A DNA stretch of 64,000 nucleotides, taken from Leifsonia sp. C5G2. GTDB taxonomy: Bacteria; Actinomycetota; Actinomycetes; Actinomycetales; Microbacteriaceae. Positions 58,848 through 64,000 of the stretch are shown here, one piece after another. The number at the start of each line of letters is the position of its first letter. Within the stretch, counting starts at the first letter, position 1. The notes beneath the pieces are model-generated. The model did no database searches, was not told the origin of the DNA, and saw only the letters and a list, made by a program, of their open reading frames with translations. The stretch lies in the NCBI RefSeq assembly GCF_013359685.1, contig NZ_JABFMV010000004.1:124001-188000 (forward strand), written 5' to 3'. The translations under genes were made by a program, and so were the position numbers.

Positions 58848-59875
58848 GCGTTCTCCGTCTCCAGCAGCACCTTGATGGCGCGTCGCTCGTCCATGGCCCG
58901 GTAGCCCTCCGCCGCTTCCGTGAGCGGGACGGTGAGGTCGAACACCGCACCGGCGTCGAGCTCGTCCCCCATGATCGACGCGACAAGCTCGGGGAGGAAG
59001 CGGCGGACGGGAGCGGGGCCGCCGTGCAGGTGCACGCCGGAGAAGAAGAGCTCCTCGCCGGGCAGCTCGACCCCGTGCGAGACGCCGACGTAGCCGACGT
59101 GCCCTCCGGGGCGAGTGGCGCGGATCGCCTGCATCATCGACTCCTGCGTTCCCACCGCCTCGATGACCGAGTGCGCGCCGAGCCCGCCGGTCAGCTCCTT
59201 GATGGCGGTGACGCCCGCATCCCCACGCTCCTCGACGATGTCAGTCGCGCCGTACTGCCGGGCGAGCGCCTGCCGGTCGGCGTGGCGGCTCATGGCGATG
59301 ATCCGCCCGGCGCCGAGCTGCTTCGCCGAGAGGATGCCCAGCAGGCCGACCGCTCCGTCACCGACGACCGCAACCGTCTTACCCGGACCGGCCTCGGCGG
59401 CCACAGCGGCGAACCAGCCGGTGCCGAGCACGTCGGAGGCGGCGAGGAGGCTGCGCACCTGTGCCGGGGTGGGGGTGCCGGGCACGACGACGAGGGTGCC
59501 GTCGGCAAGCGGGACGCGCAGCTTCTCGGCCTGGGTGCCGATCGCCCCCATGGGGAACGCGTGCACGCAGCGTGACTGGTAGCCGGCGCGGCAGATCTCG
59601 CAGGTGTTGTCGGAGGCGAAGAAGGAGCCGACGACGTAGTCGCCGATCTTGATGTTCGTGACGTCCTCGCCGACCTGCTCGACGACGCCGACATATTCGT
59701 GGCCCATCGGCGTGGGCTCGGTGAGGGCGTCCGTCCCGCGGTAGGGCCAGAGGTCGGAGCCGCAGATGCAGGCTGCGGTGACGCGGATGACGGCGTCGGT
59801 GGGCTCCTGGATGACCGGGTCGGCGCGCTCCTCGACGCGCACATCCCGGGGTGCGTACATGACTACTCCACGCAT
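58844..59875 (-). CDS. Zinc-dependent alcohol dehydrogenase
   Basis: A 343-residue medium-chain dehydrogenase. The catalytic zinc site is CICGSDLWPYRG and GHEYVGVV. The structural zinc cysteines are CEICRAGYQSRC. The nucleotide motif is VVGDGAVGLLG. It probably oxidises or reduces an aldehyde or alcohol. The ATG at 59875 has AAAGGAA upstream and lies inside the 3' end of the efflux gene (13-bp overlap). Confidence 0.9.
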   Translation of the reverse strand: MRGVVMYAPRDVRVEERADPVIQEPTDAVIRVTAACICGSDLWPYRGTDALTEPTPMGHEYVGVVEQVGEDVTNIKIGDYVVGSFFASDNTCEICRAGYQSRCVHAFPMGAIGTQAEKLRVPLADGTLVVVPGTPTPAQVRSLLAASDVLGTGWFAAVAAEAGPGKTVAVVGDGAVGLLGILSAKQLGAGRIIAMSRHADRQALARQYGATDIVEERGDAGVTAIKELTGGLGAHSVIEAVGTQESMMQAIRATRPGGHVGYVGVSHGVELPGEELFFSGVHLHGGPAPVRRFLPELVASIMGDELDAGAVFDLTVPLTEAAEGYRAMDERRAIKVLLETENA

Positions 59876-61131
59876 GTGAGGGTTCCTTTCGTTGCGGAGT
59901 GGGTGGTGCCGGCGGGGGCGGTGGCCCGGGCCGGACGACGGAGAAGAAGGGCGGCGGTGACCGCGGCGGCCGCGACGGCGACCGTGGTCACAACACCCAA
60001 GGGGAGGATGCTGAGGGCTCCTGCGACGCCGACCAGCGGCGCTGCGATGCCACCGAAGGCGAAGCGGGCGGCGCCGAGCAGGGAGGATGCGGTGCCCGCG
60101 ATCTGCGGGTAGCCGGCCAGCGCGAGCGTCGTCGAGGGCGGGCTGGTGACGGCCGTGCCGGCGGCGAGGAGGAAGAGCGCAGCGATCACGACGGCCAGGG
60201 GAACGGATGCGCGGCCCGCGATCAGCACGCCGACGGCACCGAGTGCGGCGATCACGAGGCCGACGATCAGGGTGCCGACCACGCTCCACTTCTCGCTGAA
60301 GCGACCGGCGAGGTAGCCGAACACCATGAAGCCGGCGGAGTTGAGTCCGAAGGCGAGTGCGTAGGCCTGCGGTGAGAGGCCGTAGACGCCTTGCAGCACG
60401 TAGGTCGCACCGCTGAGGTAGGCGAACAGCGCTGCGTAGACGAAGCCCTGCGCGACGACCGCGCCGACGAAGAGCCGGTCGGAGAACAGCATGCGCATGT
60501 CCCGCCGGATCACGGCGAACCCGGCCGCAGTGCAATCGCCCGGCGCCAGCGTCTCCGGGAGACCAAGAACCACCCACGCTAGGATGAGCGCACCGATCAC
60601 CGCGAGCGCAAGGAACAGACCGCGCCAGTCCAGGATGGCCGTGAGCGCTCCGCCGACGAGCGGGCCGACGACCGCGGCCAGCCCGCCGATGACGGTGAGG
60701 CGGCCGTAGAACCGGATGAGTCTCCCGCCCTCGTAGACGTCGCGGCCCGCCGCCTGTGCGATGACGATGCCGACACCGCCGGCCAGTCCCTGCACCAGCC
60801 GCGCCGCGATGAGCAGCTCCACGGTCGGGCTCGCCGCGCACAACGCCGAGACGAGAACGTAGGCGGCGACGCCGATCAGAGCGGGACGCCGCCGGCCGAA
60901 CCGGTCGGACAGCGGCCCGGCGATCAGCTGCCCGGCCGCCAGACCGATCAGGCAGGCGGTCACGGTCAGCTGTGCCGTCGACGTCGCGGCGCCCAGCTCG
61001 GTCGTCAGAGCGGGGAGCGCAGGCAGGTACAGGTCCATCGAGATCGGGCCGAACACGGTCAGCACAAGCAGCAGAGTCGCCAGAGGACGGCTGGCGCGCA
61101 CACGGGTTCCGGAAGTGAGGGATGCTGTCAC
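59863..61131 (-). CDS. Bcr/CflA-type multidrug efflux MFS transporter
   Basis: A 422-residue, twelve-helix transporter. DMDLYLPALP-like start (SMDLYLPALPALTTELGA), motif GQLIAGPLSDRFGRRRP and the antiporter region GLAGGVGIVIAQAAGRD place it in the Bcr/CflA drug-proton antiporters. The start is uncertain: GTG at 61131 is used, and an in-frame GTG at 61143 would add four residues. It is first in the operon, divergent from the XRE regulator, which may respond to its substrate. Confidence 0.88.
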   Translation of the reverse strand: MTASLTSGTRVRASRPLATLLLVLTVFGPISMDLYLPALPALTTELGAATSTAQLTVTACLIGLAAGQLIAGPLSDRFGRRRPALIGVAAYVLVSALCAASPTVELLIAARLVQGLAGGVGIVIAQAAGRDVYEGGRLIRFYGRLTVIGGLAAVVGPLVGGALTAILDWRGLFLALAVIGALILAWVVLGLPETLAPGDCTAAGFAVIRRDMRMLFSDRLFVGAVVAQGFVYAALFAYLSGATYVLQGVYGLSPQAYALAFGLNSAGFMVFGYLAGRFSEKWSVVGTLIVGLVIAALGAVGVLIAGRASVPLAVVIAALFLLAAGTAVTSPPSTTLALAGYPQIAGTASSLLGAARFAFGGIAAPLVGVAGALSILPLGVVTTVAVAAAAVTAALLLRRPARATAPAGTTHSATKGTLTCVE

Positions 61132-61233
61132 GTCATCCAGCACACCGCGCGCGCTTCCGGAGAGGGAGTCCCTGATGAGAGGTGTACTGGCAGGGCATCC
61201 CTCCCGGACTCGACCCGGCCTAGCCTGGGAGGC

Positions 61234-62121
61234 ATGGACAATCGAGCCGACGTCCGCGAGTTCCTCATGTCGCGCCGTGCCAAGCTCACCCCGGAGATGG
61301 CGGGCCTGCCCGCGGGAACCGGGCGCCGGGTAGCGGGACTGCGCCGCTCCGAGGTCGCCATGCTCGCCGACGTCAGCGTCGAGTATTACGCCAAGCTGGA
61401 GCGCGGCGCGATCGCCGGTGTTTCTGCCGGTGTGCTGGATGCGGTGGCTCGGGCCTTGCAGCTCGACGACACCGAGCGCGCGCACCTGTTCGACCTCGCG
61501 CGGGCCGCGGACGGCATCCCCGTCTCCGGTCGTCCGCGACGCCGCGCGACCCGCAGCCCCGCCGCCAGACCGAGCCTCCACTGGGCGCTGGAGGCGTTCA
61601 CCGAAGGCGTCGCCGTCGTGCGGAACGCGCAGTCGGATGTGATCGCGTTCAATGCGCTCGGGCGCGCCTTCTACTCGCCGCTGATCGGCGACGGCGGCCG
61701 CACGCCGAACTTCGCGCGCTTCCAGTTCCTCGACCCCGCGTCGCGCGACTTCTACCCCGACTGGGATCTCTTCGCCGACATGTGCGTGGCGATGATGCGC
61801 GCCGAGGCCGGACGCGACCCCCACAACCGGGCGCTCCAGGACCTGGTGGGCGAGCTGTCCACTCAGAGCGACACGTTCCGAAGGCTGTGGGGCGCCCACG
61901 ACGTGCGCACGCACGGCGCCGGGACCAAGCGCTTCCAGCACCCCGTCGTCGGCGAGTTGACACTGGCGTACGAGGAGTTCGCGATCACCGCCGAACCCGG
62001 CCACGTCATGCTCGTCTACACCGCCGAGCCCGGCTCGCCATCGGCCGAGCGGCTGCGGCTGCTCGCATCCTGGGCCGCCGACCGGCCCGCACCGCTTCAG
62101 ACCATCACGGAGAACTCATGA
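61234..62121 (+). CDS. XRE-family regulator with MmyB-like ligand-binding domain
   Basis: A 295-residue protein. The helix-turn-helix (residues 3-80, RRVAGLRRSEVAMLADVSVEYYAKLERGAI) is followed by an MmyB-like PAS-fold sensor (LHWALEAFTEGVAVVRNAQSDVIAFNALGRAFYSPL). These regulators usually sit opposite a dehydrogenase or efflux operon and bind fatty acids or small aromatics. The ATG at 61234 has TAGCCT 7 nt upstream. It overlaps the DUF2255 gene by 4 nt. Confidence 0.9.
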   Translation: MDNRADVREFLMSRRAKLTPEMAGLPAGTGRRVAGLRRSEVAMLADVSVEYYAKLERGAIAGVSAGVLDAVARALQLDDTERAHLFDLARAADGIPVSGRPRRRATRSPAARPSLHWALEAFTEGVAVVRNAQSDVIAFNALGRAFYSPLIGDGGRTPNFARFQFLDPASRDFYPDWDLFADMCVAMMRAEAGRDPHNRALQDLVGELSTQSDTFRRLWGAHDVRTHGAGTKRFQHPVVGELTLAYEEFAITAEPGHVMLVYTAEPGSPSAERLRLLASWAADRPAPLQTITENS

Positions 62122-62492
62122 CCGCCTGGACCACCGACGAACGACACGCCATCGGCTCCACCGACGACTTCTACATCGCGCCGTTCCGGGCGGATGGCGC
62201 GACCCTCGGCACACCGACCTGGATCTGGTCGGTCGTGGTCGACGACAACGTGTACGTGCGCGCCTACAACGGCACGGCCTCCCGTTGGTACCAGTCCGCC
62301 CGCGCACAGCGCGCCGGCCGCATCACCGCCGGCGGCATCGAGAAGGACGTCACCTTCACCCCTGTCGACGACCCGGAGCTGAACGATCGCATCGACGCCG
62401 CGTACGAGGCCAAGTACGGCACCAGCCCGTACTACCCGCCGATGGTCACCGCGAAGACCCGCGCGGCGACGGTGCGGGTGGACCCGCGCTGA
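62118..62492 (+). CDS. DUF2255-family protein
   Basis: A 124-residue soluble protein. Segments DDFYIAPFRADGATLGTPTWIWSVVVDDNVYVRAYNGTASRWYQ (in pieces) match DUF2255, related in fold to the flavin-binding split-barrel proteins. Its role is unknown; a redox or cofactor-binding function fits the neighbouring operon. The ATG overlaps the stop of the XRE gene (ATGA), so the two are co-translated. Confidence 0.85.
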   Translation: MTAWTTDERHAIGSTDDFYIAPFRADGATLGTPTWIWSVVVDDNVYVRAYNGTASRWYQSARAQRAGRITAGGIEKDVTFTPVDDPELNDRIDAAYEAKYGTSPYYPPMVTAKTRAATVRVDPR

Positions 62493-62555
62493 CGCCATCG
62501 TCATACCGAGACGGACTTTCACCCGCTGAAGGCGGCGGCCCCGGTCGCCCTGCCC

Positions 62556-63008
62556 TCAACTAAGTTCCGGTGGCGTGGCTCGATCCACTTGCGAACGAAG
62601 CGAACGAACAAGTGGTTGGCTGTCCAACCAGTCATGGGGATCTCCACCGCCATCCACGACATCAACGATGTCGTGGATGTGGTCGTGGAGATAGGTGATC
62701 ACATTTTCCGCGTACTGACGGGGCATTTCTTGAACACGGAACGGACGTCGGAATATGTCGCACCAGAACTCGTCCTGCAGCACGACCCGCGCGTCAAAAA
62801 CACCGGGCGGACGGGCGTCCCACTCGGTCACCGCCGCGTTCCCGGTCGCTTCGAGACCGTGCAAGCGGAGGTAGCGGAGCGTCCGGACGTAGGCCATGAT
62901 GACGTCACTGAGTGGAACGTCACGCTCAGCCGCCGCCTGGAGAATCGGGCCAGGATCCGACCCGAAGGCGTGAGCCAATTCGATTGTCAGCTGGGTCTCG
63001 TTGATCAC
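62556..63008 (-). CDS. Unknown protein paired with a DUF2384-like antitoxin candidate
   Basis: A 150-residue soluble protein with no recognised domain. Notable features are a His/Asp-rich stretch VITYLHDHIHDIVDVVDGGGDPHDW and an N-terminal helix typical of adaptor folds. The GTG at 63008 overlaps the stop of the upstream gene (GTGA) and has a very strong AGGAGGAA site, so it is made in fixed ratio with that protein. Genes partnered with DUF2384 proteins are often RES toxins, but RES motifs are not seen here. Confidence 0.6.
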   Translation of the reverse strand: MINETQLTIELAHAFGSDPGPILQAAAERDVPLSDVIMAYVRTLRYLRLHGLEATGNAAVTEWDARPPGVFDARVVLQDEFWCDIFRRPFRVQEMPRQYAENVITYLHDHIHDIVDVVDGGGDPHDWLDSQPLVRSLRSQVDRATPPELS

Positions 63009-63394
63009 AGTTCCTCCTCGTACTCCTCGTCCTCATCTGGATCGTCAAGGGCGTCGCCGTCCCGAACGAACTGAGCCGCCTGCAAGACACCGGCGAAGTC
63101 ATCTGCGGCGATGGCATCCGCCGGCCGCCTACCAACCACGGGGTTTGGGGTCATCAGCCACTCGACAACCCAGTCGTCTCCTCTTCTCGGCGCAAGCATC
63201 TTCCAGACGTCGTAGGCGACTCGCACTCGAGCCGCTTCCGCCGCGTCAGGACCAGGATCTCCCCATTCAGGCCAGACGTACGCACCGAGCGGCGACTCTG
63301 TTCCGGCAAGACGCGAGAGGAGAGAGGCACCAATGCCGTCGAGCAGGCATTGGGCAAGCCAGATCACCTCTTTGTCCTTGCCACGTGGCGCCAT
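63005..63394 (-). CDS. DUF2384 (MbcA/ParS)-like protein, candidate antitoxin
   Basis: A 129-residue protein. The C-terminal segment VVEWLMTPNPVVGRRPADAIAADDFAGVLQAA matches the MbcA/ParS/Xre toxin-binding domain (DUF2384). The N-terminal part (EVIWLAQCLLDGIGASLLSRLAG) may bind DNA. The tail is highly acidic (DDPDEDEEYEEEL). The ATG at 63394 is preferred because TAAAAT lies 7 nt upstream; a GTG at 63412 is in frame. Inverted ATAGC repeats surround the start, consistent with autoregulation. Confidence 0.6.
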   Translation of the reverse strand: MAPRGKDKEVIWLAQCLLDGIGASLLSRLAGTESPLGAYVWPEWGDPGPDAAEAARVRVAYDVWKMLAPRRGDDWVVEWLMTPNPVVGRRPADAIAADDFAGVLQAAQFVRDGDALDDPDEDEEYEEEL

Positions 63395-63429
63395 AGCGGC
63401 TATTTTAACCACCGGCGGATATTATAGCC
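63393..63429. promoter_or_regulatory. Promoter and ATAGC inverted repeats of the antitoxin candidate
   Basis: ATAGC-G-GCTAT (63393-63403) covers the start codon, and ATAGCC (63424-63429) is inverted relative to GGCTAT (63398-63403). On the minus strand a perfect TATAAT (63421-63426) and a second -10-like TAAAAT (63402-63407) lie within it. The arrangement suits repression by the encoded protein. Confidence 0.5.
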
Positions 63430-63472
63430 ACTCGACAATGGGTGGTCCTTCACCGTCGGGGCGGGAGTGGCC

Positions 63473-63778
63473 ATGGGCACCGTAGACAACTCAATCCCCA
63501 GGCCATACCTGCGATTACCCGACGACGACGGCACCTACATCGCCACTACGCAGAGCGGCTCAACATACGTCTTCGATTTGAAGCACCGCACCGTAACCCG
63601 GACTCCAGGTCCCGACTCACATCCAGACATGCACGACGGCCAACGCACGCTTCGCTCGATCATCCAGTGTGAAGTCGGCGTTAGCGGCTACTGGACGATG
63701 CAGCCCGACGACTTCACCGTCGATTACTACTGGCAGTTGACGTCGCCGATAGTTTCGATCGAAGAGCAGAGATTCTGA
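63473..63778 (+). CDS. Small protein of unknown function
   Basis: A 101-residue soluble protein with no recognised family. It reads like a small beta-rich domain (GTYIATTQSGSTYVFDLKHRTVTRTPG, YWTMQPDDFTVDYYWQLTSPIVSIEEQRF). The ATG at 63473 has GGGAG 5 nt upstream. Its base composition is lower in GC than the core genes, as in the rest of this end of the window. It is divergent from the DUF2384 candidate and convergent with a small helix-turn-helix gene. Confidence 0.5.
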   Translation: MGTVDNSIPRPYLRLPDDDGTYIATTQSGSTYVFDLKHRTVTRTPGPDSHPDMHDGQRTLRSIIQCEVGVSGYWTMQPDDFTVDYYWQLTSPIVSIEEQRF

Positions 63779-63780
63779 TG

Positions 63781-63999
63781 TCAGTCCTCGAAGTACCCCG
63801 GCCAGAGCGTTCGCTCGAAGGCCTGCTCGAGCTTGGCCAGGGCGTAGGCATCCACCCACGAACGCCCATCAAGAAGCGCCTGCAGAGTTCCGCGATCGAC
63901 ACCGGTCACCTCGCCGGCCTTACGGATGCTCATGTCGCCGAGGGCCTGCCTGAGGTTGACCACGAATCGACGATGGGCCTCGTGCACGGGGTCGCTCAT
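63781..63999 (-). CDS. Small helix-turn-helix protein
   Basis: A 72-residue protein. FVVNLRQALGDMSIRKAGEVTGVDRGTLQALLDGRSWVDAYALAKLEQAF forms an XRE-like four-helix DNA-binding domain. The GYFED ending resembles short antitoxin-like regulators. The ATG at 63999 abuts the window edge, so a longer N-terminus cannot be excluded. It is probably part of the same accessory cluster. Confidence 0.6.
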   Translation of the reverse strand: MSDPVHEAHRRFVVNLRQALGDMSIRKAGEVTGVDRGTLQALLDGRSWVDAYALAKLEQAFERTLWPGYFED

Positions 64000-64000
64000 C

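Overview
The window is high-GC actinobacterial DNA, most likely from a Leifsonia-like member of the Microbacteriaceae. The evidence is codon usage, a dnaK-grpE-dnaJ-hspR operon with HspR (HAIR) operators, and many genes whose -10 box (TANNNT) lies only 6-7 nt before the start codon, which suggests leaderless mRNAs. The assignment is inferred from gene content and style; no database search was possible.

Layout. 1-3.3 kb: edge of a possible amidohydrolase gene with a divergent TetR regulator and palindromic operator, a CorA-type Mg transporter and a membrane esterase. 3.4-6.5 kb: threonine catabolism (kbl-tdh) and an isochorismatase-type hydrolase. 6.5-10.8 kb: the DnaK chaperone operon with its repressor HspR. 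10.8-17.4 kb: a small alarmone synthetase, an MFS permease, two divergent MarR-like regulators with low-complexity inserts, idi, two proteins of unknown function and dcd. 17.4-19.9 kb: copper chaperone and copper ATPase.

19.9-24.5 kb is the most unusual part. A cell-wall adhesin gene and a two-gene operon encoding a membrane-tethered ECF sigma factor are each preceded by a matching leader. Both leaders start with CGTCATAATC and a GATCTCT block at the same distance, followed by four consecutive hairpins, each with CCCGAA in its loop. This looks like an undescribed structured RNA tied to one sigma regulon.

24.6-43.2 kb: a fatty acid desaturase, kdpFABC with an extra 27-residue membrane peptide, small membrane proteins, an ECF41 sigma factor with two matching ECF41 promoters (its own, and that of a membrane protein-epimerase operon), an aldolase-like PLP enzyme, a DedA protein, a taurine/nitrate-type ABC transporter divergent from a CitA/CitB-like two-component system, an Fe(II)/2OG oxygenase and tRNA-Gly(CCC).

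43.2-57.7 kb is a carbohydrate-use island beside the tRNA: a mannonate dehydratase-like pseudogene, two GH2 enzymes, an AraC regulator, a DUF5107/TPR protein, a cellulase-like hydrolase and an ABC sugar importer without its own ATPase. 58.1-62.5 kb: an overlapping operon (MFS efflux, alcohol dehydrogenase, cupin, carboxymuconolactone decarboxylase) opposite an XRE regulator and a DUF2255 protein. 62.5-64 kb: accessory genes of visibly lower GC, including a DUF2384-like antitoxin candidate. Two arrays of a short palindrome (TTCGTSACGAA) at 20-bp spacing lie between convergent genes.
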